A stretch of 64,000 nucleotides of DNA. Origin: Lamellibrachia satsuma. Lineage: Eukaryota > Annelida > Polychaeta > Sabellida > Siboglinidae. A program made the translations under genes and the position numbers. Shown in pieces: positions 10,195 through 20,599 of this stretch. The stretch covers positions 2,476,001-2,540,000 of the forward strand of contig BSQZ01000051.1 in the NCBI GenBank assembly GCA_033239005.1, read 5' to 3'. The notes beneath the pieces were generated by a model. The model was not told the DNA's origin and made no database searches. It saw nothing but the letters and a program-made list of their open reading frames with translations. Position 1 is the first letter of the stretch. Each line of letters starts with the position of its first letter.

Positions 10195-12030
10195 TCCTAC
10201 TATTGTGTGTATTTGAAGAAATCACCAAGTGGATAGACAAGGGATCACCAGTAGATATTATATACTTAGATTTTCAGAAAGCCTTTGACAAAGTGACACA
10301 TCAAGGATTACTACTTACTACTTACAACTGCTTCATCATTACCAGTCCCTACTTAACTCTATACCTGGCTCTCCAGCCAACGTCAAGAAGATCAATGAAT
10401 ACTATAGCAATGTACAGTTTAATGTTCAAATGATTGTTAATGTTAAGGAAATTCAAGATATAATACATGCAATGCCTGTAGGCAAAGCCCCGGGTTATGA
10501 TAGTGTAAGTAACGAACATTTTAAATATGTGAATGAAAAACTTCATGTTCTCATGTCACTTTTATATAGTAGCATGTTAATTCAGTTTTTTACCGGATGC
10601 TATGATGATTACAATCATAGCCCCCATAATTAAAAATAAGGAGGGTGACCTGTCTGATAACATAACTACCGACCCATTGCTCTATCCACAATTGCTAGTA
10701 AATTATTTGAATCCTTGATATTATCCAGGGTCTCTACTTTTTTATCTACATGTGTAAACCAATTTGGATTTAAAAAGCATCACTCAACTGAAATGCTCAT
10801 ATTTTTATTAAAAGAACTTTTTCGACACTACATAGCGAATGGCTCATCTATGTATGTTACAATGCTGGATGCCTAAGGCCTTTGACAAAGTCAATCATAG
10901 TAAGCTATTCACCAAACTAATTGACCGGGGATGTCCTTCTTTTATTGTTCGCATTCTTTATTACTGGTACAGAACCCAGAAATTCACTGTCAGATGGTGT
11001 TGTAGCTTCTCAGAATTTTTTAACGTTTCAAGCAGGATAGAATCCTTTCTCCACATCTTTTTAACGTTTACATGAATGACTTAAGTGTAAATTTGAATAA
11101 ATTACAAATTGGCTGTCTTTATGCAGGAACCATAATGAATCATATGATGTATGCCGATGACCTTTGTGTTTTTTCGTCTAGTGTTGTTGGGTTGAGAAAA
11201 CTCACCAATTGTTGTGCCGAGTATGGCAATATGTTTGATATAACATACAACGCCAACAAATCCTTCTGTTTGGTTATTGATAACAAACCTAGGGACAAGA
11301 AATATGTTCATCCTGTTGTTATCAATAACCATACACTACCTTACCTTACCTTACCTGGAAATCAGTTTTTGAGTGGGGGGTGGGGGGGTTACAACAAGGA
11401 TCAGTATTAGGAGTTACGACCTTTATTATTCTTAATATATGTCAATGTCTTGGACGATAATATAATAAGCAACGTACTTAAATTTGTGGATGACACAAAA
11501 GTGTTTAGAAAGGTTAACAGTGATGGTGATAAACAACATTTACAAAATGATATAGACAGATTAGTGAAATGGTCTGATTTTGGGAAATGTAAATGCCTAC
11601 ATACAGGACATGGGAACTTGGATGTAAACTATAAAATGGGAGATTCTGTTCTTGGTACTACTGTAAAAGAAAAGACTTAGGAATAAAAACAAGTGCTGAT
11701 ATGAAAGTTTCAGAGCAGTGTGGTGTTGCAGCTTCAAAGGGTAATCAAATTCTTGGGTTGATTAGGAGAAACATAACTTACAAAGATAAAAAGCTAATTA
11801 TACCTCTGTATAAAGCAATAGTTAGACCTCATTTAGAATACTGTATACAAGCTTGGAGACCATATCGTAAGAAAGACATAGATACGCTTGAAAAAATACA
11901 GAGGAGAGCAACTAAAATGATTCCAGAACTGAGACCTTAGTCATGAAGAAAGTCTGAAAGAATGTGGTTTAAAAACCCTAGAGACAAGGCGGTTAAGAGG
12001 AGATCAAATTGATGTTTTTAAGATATACAA
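10195..12030 (+). mobile_element. CR1-like LINE (copy 3), interrupted
   Basis: Outer-element pieces are on the plus strand. The first part ends IIYLDFQKAFDKVTHQGLL near 10310. The second resumes at about 11355 with degraded 'WKS.LSG...QGSVLG', then LKFVDDTKVFRKV, LYKAIVRPHLEYCIQAW and DIDTLEKIQRRATKMIPELR. The usual FADD box reads FVDD, and frameshifts and stops occur, so the copy is dead. About 1 kb between the halves belongs to a different LINE. It lies antisense in the WD40-gene intron between the two candidate first exons. Confidence 0.85.
10325..11350 (+). mobile_element. Second LINE reverse-transcriptase fragment nested in the CR1-like copy
   Basis: The translated order is KEIQDIIHAMPVGKAPGYDS, then 'YRPIALSTIASKLFESL', NQFGFKKHHSTEMLIFLL, KAFDKVNHSKLFTKLIDRG and MNDLSVNLNKLQIG. 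The catalytic box MMYADD follows at about 11147-11161. These are reverse-transcriptase fingers and palm from a different family than the surrounding CR1-like element. Both ends are truncated. The left junction has repeated 'tactactta' and the right junction has 'taccttaccttaccttacc'. Confidence 0.8.
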
Positions 12031-12335
12031 TTGGTGCCATGGATCAATTGTTGGTGCTTGCCTCATAACAAGGATGTACTATGTCTGGCCAATGGCGTGC
12101 ACAGTTGTTTTGTAAAAATTTGGTGCAACTTGTGGAACTTGTAGTTTTGGATGGCAATCTTGTTCAATCTTGTTTCATCCAAAAAACACACACTTCCAAC
12201 TTCCTTCCCATATGCCAGGTTCGAGGCGAGTCCACGAGTCGCATCCAATTTTTACAAAACAACTGTGCACGCCGTTGGCCAGACACAGTTCATCCTTGTC
12301 ATGAGGCAAGCACCGATTGAGTCATGGCACCAGTT
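12027..12335. repeat. Long palindrome (inverted repeat, arms about 90-100 bp)
   Basis: The left arm includes 'ggtgcttgcctcat', 'tgtctggccaa' and 'gcgtgcacagttgttttgt'. The right arm holds the reverse complement ('acaaaacaactgtgcacgc', 'ttggccagacacagtt', 'atgaggcaagcacc') with few mismatches. The loop, about 12136-12235, contains 'ttggatggcaatcttgttc', which resembles the CR1-like 3' end. The structure begins where the CR1-like C-terminus should continue. Confidence 0.8.
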
Positions 12336-12529
12336 GTACATTCTGGGAGATGACCTTTACATTTTCACTGAGAATATGTAGTGGTCGAGTGCAAAATATG
12401 TTTATGAAGAATAGAAATGCACACCAGGGAAAGAGCCTTCAGGTGCTATATTGCTAGATGGGAGTGAAACCTGGACAATGAATTAGAATATGGAGGTCAG
12501 TATAAATGAAGAGGTTCTATGATGCCTAC

Positions 12530-13243
12530 CTTCGTGAAGTCACAATCATTGTCTTCACTTAGCTCTATGTCCTCCATTTGAGGCTCCGCAGCATCAGATG
12601 TCTTCACCGGAAGACTGAGTGCACTGTCATGACCTACTACTTCCTCCAATGGGACAATGTCCTGCTGTGACACACTCTCAAGTCCGACTGTGTTCTCCAT
12701 CAAGGAGGTATCCGACCTGCTCCTAAATCCCTCATCATGTGACACCTCTCGTGGCACTCCCAGTCCACTGTCGTAACTCTGGACAAGCTCCTGGTCCAAC
12801 AAGACGTCCAAGTCATTCCTGGACACACTTTCGCCTCTCTCCACATCGTCAGTTTCCAGGAAGCCTGCATTGGAAGCCTGTTGAGACTCATTGCGTTCAC
12901 TCTCAAGTAGCTCCACATCGTCAGTTTCCAAAAGACCTGCATCTGAAGACCTCCACACAATACTATATCTACTGTCATTTTCATCCGAGACCTCTCTTTG
13001 TGACATAACAACATTTGTTGTCCTCCTTGTCACATTCTGCCCAAAGTCATTCAAGGAGACTGCATCAGGTGTCTTCTCTGTGACACAGTATCCACTGTCA
13101 CCTCTGTCACCTCGATCAACATCTTGTGTCTCCAACAAGGAAGTATCCGAACCCTTTCCTCCTATGCGATGTCCACGTACGCCCTTCTCCCCCGACTGCG
13201 TCAGGTGAAACAGACTTCCACGTTCAGGTGCTACAGCAGCCAT
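12530..13243 (-). CDS. Candidate alternative first exon B: acidic repeat-containing N-terminus
   Basis: ATG at 13243 opens a 238-codon frame (MAAVAPERGSLFHLTQSGEK...) ending DNDCDFTK at donor ACGAAG|gtaggc, phase 0. The protein is acidic and low in hydrophobic residues, with repeated short motifs: SDTSLLETQDVD, SDAGLLETDDVE, SNAGFLETDDVE and PQMEDIELSED. It therefore looks like an intrinsically disordered tail built from a duplicated 'S.AG.LETDDVE' unit. Phase allows direct splicing to the EF-hand exon at 6818-6958. The codons are GC-richer than the surroundings and the frame is long in an AT-rich region, so it is very likely coding. Its assignment to the WD40 gene is inference. Confidence 0.7.
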
Positions 13244-13259
13244 TATTCTCACTGGTGGT

Positions 13260-14180
13260 AAATATTGCAGTGTCTAAGAAGGGAGCACACTCGAACTGAA
13301 CAAATGTCTTGGCTGTATCTAAAAGTGACGGCCCTAACGATGTTGGTATAAGTCTGTCAAAATGCAGTTTCTTTTTTTCTAAATGATCGTCTTCACCACT
13401 GGAAAAAGTGATCTCTCTCTCTGCTAGTTTATATTACTGCTGGGTGAACGTGTTCCCTACAACTTGTCCAAATAAACTGACTAGTATCCCTCGGTCTAAG
13501 GTCCAGTGCTCATGGTAGATGTAGTTCAACTGCTAGTCATTCCTTTCATGAACACCACAAGTAGTCAGGCCTGAATGAGACTTAAACCAATTCAATATGT
13601 CTCCTTCAAACCAACTCGACTACGAAGTAACATCTCACGTTGTGGCAACACAAACCTGCCAAGCCTTCTGTTAAATCTTAATATCTCTTGACCAGACTTG
13701 CCTTGAAAATCACCAAGGAGTGCTGCAGTCTATTTCAATAGTCCAAATGTCCGAAAGTTGTATGACTAAGCTACTAAGCGCAGTATTATCCCTACTGATG
13801 TCCAAAGCAAGCAGACAAAGACACCAGCCAGGCAGCACGCTTGAGAAACTCTCTGGACTGTCAGCTCACAGCAGCCGGTAGTAATCACTTGGCCAGTGTC
13901 ACCCAGCAGCAAACGCGTGATTTCACCCAGATCAGACAGCCGGATACTGACTTGAAATATAACAACGTAATTATTAACGGGACATAAGCACAGTGGCCAG
14001 CTGCTGAGTCTCATTGATCAGTCAGACAATCGATGGCTGTTACACCATAATAGGCTGCAGCTGGAGTCTGTCGCAATGTTGCCTATTAGTGGTATCGTCA
14101 TAAGCAATTCACTTTTCACACAGTTATTGCTTCCAGGCCCTGGTTATGTTTTGACACTATCACACACTATACGTGCTTAT
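13260..14180. other. Upstream region of candidate first exon B
   Basis: About 0.9 kb with no supported exon. It precedes the ATG at 13243 on the minus strand and so would hold the promoter and 5' untranslated region if exon B is a first exon. I see no clear TATA box or other decisive site. Confidence 0.35.
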
Positions 14181-14189
14181 CAAAGTAGT

Positions 14190-14425
14190 TGTGCACTGCA
14201 CTCTGTATTGTTGTTATGCTACTGTACTGTACCATGTACTGCTGTAATGCAATATTAATTGTAGTTAGGCTACTGTACTGTATAGCATCTTGTGTTGTCA
14301 TTATTCTTCTGCACTGCACTATGTACTGTAGGTATGCTACAGTACTTCATTGGGTGCTGTATTTATGCTATTGTACTGCATTGGGTACTGTAGTTATGCT
14401 ACTGTACTGAGCCCAGTGCTGTAAC
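14190..14425. repeat. Degenerate minisatellite ('tactgtagttatgctactg')
   Basis: Imperfect repeats combine 'tgctactgtactg' with 'ggtactgtagttatg' and similar blocks, with an irregular period of roughly 26-40 bases. A second degenerate group ('tattatggacagg', 'ggaacacagac') follows at 14530-14650. No coding signal. Confidence 0.6.
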
Positions 14426-14869
14426 TGTTCTATTGAACTGTATGCTATACTGTACATGACAACAAAGTTTGTGTATTAAAGTGGATGATGGCAGAACTGA
14501 CAGATATGTCCCATATAAATAGGTGCTTATCATGGAACACAGATGTGTCATTATGGACTGTTATTCAGTACCGACAGATGTTCATTGTCGAACTATGGAC
14601 AAGTGTTGATTATGGAACACAGACAGGTGTTTATTATGGACAGGTATACTGTACTGTATTCAGCAAACCTTAAAAATCACAATGCAACCAGAACCTCTAA
14701 TCCATGTAATCATGAACTTATCATTATGATGTGTATTTTGACCGATGTCGACTTAGGCAATCAAGTGTTGCTTACACGTGTTCCATATCTGAAGTGTACA
14801 CTAAATACAGTAGCTTCTGCACATGTAGTGATGCAGTAAGTTCACCCATTCAAAACTCCCTCCTTCATT

Positions 14870-15470
14870 CAATTAACCCATCATGAATCAGGTTCAGTGA
14901 TGTTCAAATATGTAGTATGTGAATAGTTTAAGTAATACAAGGTGTGTGAATATTTTAAGTAACATCCACAGTCAGTAAAACAAGAGTGTATGCGTTAGTT
15001 AAAATAGTGAAAAGAATTAATTTTTACCATTAGATTGGATAACTTGGGGGAATGTGAACAGCTCTAGCTATATAGAGCAGGGCCACTTATGTCCTTTGGT
15101 AACTTGGGGGAATGTGAACAGCTCTAACTATATAGAGCAGGGCCACTTATGTCGTTTTGTAATTTGGGGGAATGTGAACAGCTCTAGCTATATAGAGCAG
15201 GGCCACTTATGTCCTTTGGTAACTTGGGGGAATGTGAACAGCCCTAGCTATATATAGAGCAGGGCCACTTATGTCCTTTGGTAACTTGGGGGAATGTGAA
15301 CAGCCCTAGCTATATAGAGCAGGGCCACTTATGTCCTTTGGTAACTTGGGGGAATGTGAACAGCCCTAGCTATATATAGAGCAGGGCCACTTATGTCCTT
15401 TCACTGCCAAATTTTGACTGGATCTAATAAAAAATAATTTAATAGTTTGTCTGATGATTTAAAATAGCAC
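14870..15470. repeat. Dispersed AT-rich element (copy 2) containing a tandem array
   Basis: The left blocks 'acccatcatgaatcaggttc' and 'gatgttcaaatatg' match 49690-49730. The right blocks 'aataatttaatagtttgtct' and 'gatgatt' match 49855, 61525 and 150. The array at 15041-15400 separates these halves, so it expanded inside this interspersed element. Confidence 0.6.
15041..15400. repeat. 60-bp minisatellite, six copies, hairpin in each unit
   Basis: Six units of 'aacttgggggaatgtgaaca' + 'gctctagctatatagagc' + 'agggccacttatgtcctttg' follow one another with over 90 % identity. Two or three copies have an extra 'ta'. Each unit contains GCTCTA...TAGAGC, a 6-bp inverted repeat around a short AT loop. 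The 60-bp period leaves an open frame that is not evidence of a gene. Confidence 0.95.
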
Positions 15471-16219
15471 AATTTGTACAATATCTGAGGAAGGACCTTA
15501 AAGTAATATCAAAAGCAGTTGAGATAACTTTATTTGAGTTGGGCATTGAATATTTAACCAGTTATGTATCAAAAGTAATATACATGTGCAGTACCACACG
15601 TGGCATTGAATTATATTTATAATCTAGTGCTGCCACTGTATCAGTATCATTTCTTATTCAACTATATACACACATTTAATGGCATCTTTCACGCAGAACA
15701 GCCATTTTATTCAAATGGTCACTGAAAATGGAAATCCCATGGAGGTGTGAGTGTGAATTCACTAATAGTAGGCTTCAGTCAACGTACATAGCAATGAATG
15801 CATTCTTATCCATGAGATGGCGCCACCTTCTTGTCATTGACCTTTTATTTACACATTCAGCAAGACACATTCCTATCTAATGAATACTTATAATTCTGAA
15901 ATAATCATATTCATTCATGTCTCAAAACATGACTACTTTGTTTTTTTAATATTGACATAAACTAATAATAATAATAATAATATGAAAGTTAAACAGTTTT
16001 GATCCCTTGGAACAATGTTTGACACCTTAGTACAGCTACACTGTTGCATTCATAAACTGTTTAGTATTTTAGTTGTATCCAACCTTCATGTTAATATTAA
16101 ACTCCACTTGACTATTGTTTACATGCATAAATAGGCCCTACCTGTCTTGATCAAGTTTCTTATAAGATAACATAAGATTACAAAGTGGCACTTCTTGATA
16201 TCCTATGTTTACGAAGATG

Positions 16220-16360
16220 TATAATTCCCCAGGTGGGGATAACAACCTTTATAGTGGCTCAGTGAGACAGTGGCCTTATCTTTGCAGGTCCCACTAATAC
16301 AGTCACCTCGCTATTCAGGTCACTTTGATCTTAATAGTGAAGTTCCACTGTATTTCATAT
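16220..16360. mobile_element. Tigger/pogo-like end, related to the 34-bp array
   Basis: Reading right to left from the TA after 16352, the sequence is CAGTGGAACTTCACTATTAA, a Tigger-type terminus. A segment follows ('gaatagcgaggtgactgtat') that resembles the 34-bp unit of the array at 17235-19003. This looks like a single-copy relative of the array monomer, inverted and about 0.9 kb away. Confidence 0.55.
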
Positions 16361-17234
16361 AAACAAACAAGATGATTATTGTGGACTGGTTTTTTATTAC
16401 TAATATGTTCAAAAGTTACACAACATCAACATGAGGCCTGGTGACGCATATCAAATCCTGACGATGTCATGCCGTGCTAATGTCCATTGTATTCGGGACA
16501 AGTCTTGACGTGTACACGGCTGTTGTTATTCCACTAATATCTTTCCATTCAGCTAAGTATTTGTTCTGTGTGTCACTTTGCTTGACTGATCACAGGAATG
16601 TTCCAGCCCACTGGAGCAAAATAGTTTATACAAGTTGCGTAAATGCAGTGGAATAACATGTCTATAGAACTGATTTGTCAGCTATATTCAGGCGGTCTGG
16701 CACTGTACATAGAGAAAAGAGCTGTAGGAATTTAATTTCCTGCTGCATGTGTGATATTTACATACACCAGCATAAGTTACATAACTCATGTGAATTACAG
16801 TCCAGTTTGTAAGGAATCCAGATTTGGTCTCCGTTTTTATAATTTCTATGATGCTAAAGCTCAAAAAGTTATGTTGAAGCTCAAATATGTTGCCTCTATG
16901 TTTAATCAATGAGACAACCATCATGTTCAAAATGCTTAAAGTTACAGTGAAAACCAATTAAACTAATGTTGTCATTTAATTTTAAACTTGGAATCTGGTG
17001 GCTTTCGTACAAGTCATTTTCACAAACTTTGAAGAATTAGTGTTTAATTAACCTAACTTTTGCTGGGTACATGTGGGTCATATTTCAAAGCCTCCGTAGG
17101 CCACTAAATTTTGGGGTAGAATATGCTGTGCTATGTTGAGCAAACAGCCCTACATTCACAGGTGATGCATTAATTAGACTTAACGTCCTGTACTTTACTG
17201 CTGTGGATTAGGAAATAATTTGGGACTGTCCCAA

Positions 17235-19003
17235 GTTGACCATAATGGTGAGGTGGCTGAATTACTGAGGTGACCATAATGGCGAGGTGGCTGTATTACT
17301 GAGGTGACCATAATGGCGAGGTGGCTGAATTACTGAGGTGACCATAATGGCGAGGTGGCTGTATTACTGAGGTGAACATAATGGCGTGGTGGCTGTATTA
17401 CTGAGGTGAACATAATGGCGAGGTGGCTGTATTACTGAGGTGACCATAATGGCGAGGTGGCTGTATTACTGAGGTGACCATAATGGCGAGGTGGCTGTGT
17501 TACTGAGGTGACCATAATGGCGAGGTGGCTGAATTACTGAGGTGACCATAATGGTGAGGTGGCTGTATTACTGAGGTGACATAATGGCGAGGTGGCTGAA
17601 TTACTGAGGTGACCATAATGGCGAGGTGGCTGTATTACTGAGGTGAACATAATGGCGTGGTGGCTGTATTACTGAGGTGAACATAATGGCGAGGTGGCTG
17701 TATTACTGAGGTGACCATAATGGCGAGGTGGCTGTATTACTGAGGTGACCATAATGGCGAGGTGGCTGTGTTACTGAGGTGACCATAATGGCGAGGTGGC
17801 TGAATTACTGAGGTGACCATAATGGCGAGGTGGCTGTATTACTGAGGTGACATAATGGCGAGGTGGCTGAATTACTGAGGTGACCATAATGGTGAGGTGG
17901 CTGAATTACTGAGGTGACCATAATGGTGAGGTGGCTGTATTACTGAGGTGACCATAATGGCGAGGTGGCTGAATTACTGGGGTGACCATAATGGCGAGGT
18001 GGCTGTATTACTGAGGTGAACATAATGGCGTGGTGGCTGTATTACTGAGGTGAACATAATGGCGAGGTGGCTGTGTTACTGAGGTGACCATAATGGCGAG
18101 GTGGCTGTATTACTGAGGTGACCATAATGGCGAGGTGGCTGTGTTACTGAGGTGACCATAATGGCGAGGTGGCTGAATTACTGAGGTGACCATAATGGCG
18201 AGGTGGCTGTATTACTGAGGTGAACATAATGGCGTGGTGGCTGTATTACTGAGGTGAACATAATGGCGAGGTGGCTGTATTACTGAGGTGACCATAATGG
18301 CGAGGTGGCTGTATTACTGAGGTGACCATAATGGCGAGTTGGCTGTGTTACTGAGGTGACCATAATGGCGAGGTGGCTGAATTACTGAGGTGACCATAAT
18401 GGCGAGGTGGCTGTATTACTGAGGTGACATAATGGCGAGGTGGCTGAATTACTGAGGTGACCATAATGGTGAGGTGGCTGAATTACTGAGGTGACCATAA
18501 TGGTGAGGTGGCTGTATTACTGAGGTGACCATAATGGCGAGGTGGCTGAATTACTGAGGTGACCATAATGGCGAGGTGGCTGTATTACTGAGGTGAACAT
18601 AATGGCGTGGTGGCTGTATTACTGAGGTGAACATAATGGCGAGGTGGCTGTATTACTGAGGTGACCATAATGGCGAGGTGGCTGTATTACTGAGGTGACC
18701 ATAAAGGCGAGGTGGCTGTATTACTGAGGTGACCATAATGGCGAGGTGGCTGTATTACTGAGGTGACCATAATGGCGAGGTGGCTGTATTACTGAGGTGA
18801 CCATAAAGGCGAGGTGGCTGTATTACTGAGGTGACCATAATGGCGAGGTGGCTGTATTACTGAGGTGACCATAAAGGCGAGGTGGCTGTATTACTGAGGT
18901 GACCATAATGGCGAGGTGGCTGTATTACTGAGGTGACCATAATGGCGAGGTGGCTGTATTACTGAGGTGACCATAATGGCGAGGTGGCTGTATTACTGAG
19001 GCG
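17235..19003. repeat. 34-bp minisatellite, about 52 copies with higher-order structure
   Basis: The unit is 'ctgaggtgaccataatggcg' followed by 'aggtggctgtatta'. About 52 copies run head to tail for 1.77 kb with only a few per cent divergence. Variant units ('gaacataatggcgtgg' pairs, a 33-bp form lacking one c, 'gtgttactg' forms) recur in the same order at intervals of roughly 200-375 bases, so blocks of 6-11 units have been copied together. The right edge runs into 'gcgaggttcaactaTA', a Tigger-like terminus in inverse orientation. Confidence 0.97.
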
Positions 19004-19309
19004 ACAAGCGAGGTTCAACTATACCATTATCTCAGGTAAAAAACATCCTTACTATTATGCATTAAAATATTAATAATTAAAATATAATGGATAATTAAAC
19101 GCGAAAAAGATATATATGTAAAATCACCATTGTTCACAATAATGCAAAGCGAAACCCTCTATTGTGCCAAAATCCACGGAAACTCGATCTCAGAGGTGCG
19201 CTTAAACCAAAGGGTCAGGCAATCTAAAAATCAGTATACAATGATAAAGTTATCAACAGATGGAAGCTGATGGAAACTTTAACAATCAAAGTTAAATGGA
19301 TGTCAACAA

Positions 19310-19650
19310 AAAGTTACTATGTTTCCTACTGAACTAACACTAACATGGGGTGACTTCCAAAGAGGTGCAGCAACTGAGAAAGCCCTAGTTCCAAAGTTTG
19401 TTTCAACTGAGGGTAAAAACCATGTGCCTATCTAGATCACAAGGGTCCATTAAAATTGTTATAAATTGTATTAGGCATGAAATAAATGCAGTTTTAAAAT
19501 CTTAGAACAACTGACATTAATTAGAATTAATGATATTGACATACCAGATGTAAACGGTAATTTCCATTGGACCTGACCAAAGTGTAATACAGAAGGAGAT
19601 ACTACCACATTACTAGGTCTATTTGGTATGTAAAATAACACCTGTGTCAG
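19310..19650 (-). mobile_element. LINE reverse-transcriptase C-terminal relic
   Basis: The minus-strand reading contains SVLHFGQVQWKLPFTSG, like the 'LHWLPV.SRI..K' region of non-LTR elements. Further on it reads VETNFGTRAFSVAAPLWKSP, the 'GERAFSVAAP.LWNSLP' end block. Stops separate the blocks. The first block has splice-like ends but is explained by the LINE. Confidence 0.65.
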
Positions 19651-19677
19651 AGGTTGACGCATACACGTACATGTACC

Positions 19678-19701
19678 GGGGGGGGGGGGGGGGCCCCCCC
19701 C
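19678..19701. repeat. G16C8 homopolymer junction
   Basis: Sixteen G are followed directly by eight C. It may be the expanded G-run/C-run head of the hAT MITE family seen at 29610-29765, which has G6...C6 near its left end. An assembly or sequencing artefact at a self-complementary stall is also possible. Confidence 0.7.
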
Positions 19702-19794
19702 TCACTTTCTGAGTTCACCTTCGAGCAAAATAAGTCACTGGACGTTCTTCTTCCAATACAGCCTATGACTTATGACTGTTATGAACCATAGCCC

Positions 19795-20283
19795 CCTTCC
19801 CTTTGGCCTCCCGCTTTGGCCTCCCCTTTGGTCTACCCTTTTGGCCTCCCCATTTGGCCCCCCTTTGGTCTACCCTCTGACCTCCCACTTTGGCCTCCCT
19901 TTGGTCTACCCCTTTGGCCCCTCTTTGGTATACCCTCTGACCTCCCTCTTTAGCCTCCCATTTGGCCTCCCCTTTGGTCTACTATCTGACCTCCCCCTTT
20001 GGTCTTCCCTTTGGTCTACCCTTTGATCCCCCTTTGGCATGCCCTTTGGTCTACCCTCTGACCTCCCCTTTTTGGCCTCCCCTTTGATCTACCCTCTGAC
20101 CTTCTCCTTTGGTCTACCCTCTAACTTCCCCCTTTGGTCTACACTCTGCCCTTCCCCTTATACCTCCCCTTTGGTCTATACTCTGACCTTCCCCTTTGAC
20201 CTCCCCCTTTGGCCTCCCCGTTGGTCTACCCTCTGACCTTCCCCTTCGGCCTCCCCCTTTGTGAGATCCGAGATACGCCACTG
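19795..20283. repeat. Degenerate pyrimidine-rich minisatellite inside a hAT MITE
   Basis: Variants of 'cctcccctttggtctaccct' and 'ctgacct' repeat irregularly for about 480 bases. The array ends in 'tgagatccgagatacgccactg', the hAT-type right terminus also seen at 29745-29765 and, mutated, at 24870-24890. The unit resembles 'ggcctcccctttacaagatc' next to the terminus of the intact MITE, so the array is an expansion of that segment. Confidence 0.75.
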
Positions 20284-20467
20284 AGTATCACCACACAAAA
20301 TCACAGAACACGCACCAAGAAACTGAACAGAAATCCACCAGCTTACTTTAAAGTGATTAATTGAACATTTCATACAAAAAACTGGCCACTGGGAGAATTG
20401 CCCACCCAGGTAACTAACCACACCTCACACTCTGGGCATCTTTCGTCTTAATCCATGGCATACATAC

Positions 20468-20554
20468 CCATCCTTTCGTCTTGATAAACTTGTTATCTTT
20501 ATCATACAAAGGGTCCTTCTTCATCAGCTGGATTTTAACCTCAGTTTCCTCCAT
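20468..20554 (-). CDS. Candidate exon of unrecognised gene (exon 3)
   Basis: The minus strand reads MEETEVKIQLMKKDPLYDKD then NKFIKTKGW and meets a good donor GGATGG|gtatgt, phase 0. Phase-0 acceptors are possible just after the ATG (ATGGAG|GAA) or at ATCCAG|CTG, so it can be an internal exon joined to 24065-24325. The ATG at 20554 could also be a true start. The segment is hydrophilic and lysine-rich. I do not recognise a family. Confidence 0.55.
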
Positions 20555-20599
20555 CGTGAACAATTCACAAATACTCATTTATTTCATTCTAATATTTAA

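Noticed and set aside
12739..13208. Plus-strand frames of about 90-105 codons
   Set aside because: These are antisense shadows of the acidic exon at 12530-13243.
19545..19641. Exon-like minus-strand segment with good acceptor and donor (VLFYIPNRPSNVVVSPSVLH)
   Set aside because: It resembles an ASH-domain strand at first, but it is followed downstream by LINE end motifs (FGTRAFSVAAPLW) and fits a reverse-transcriptase C-terminus better.
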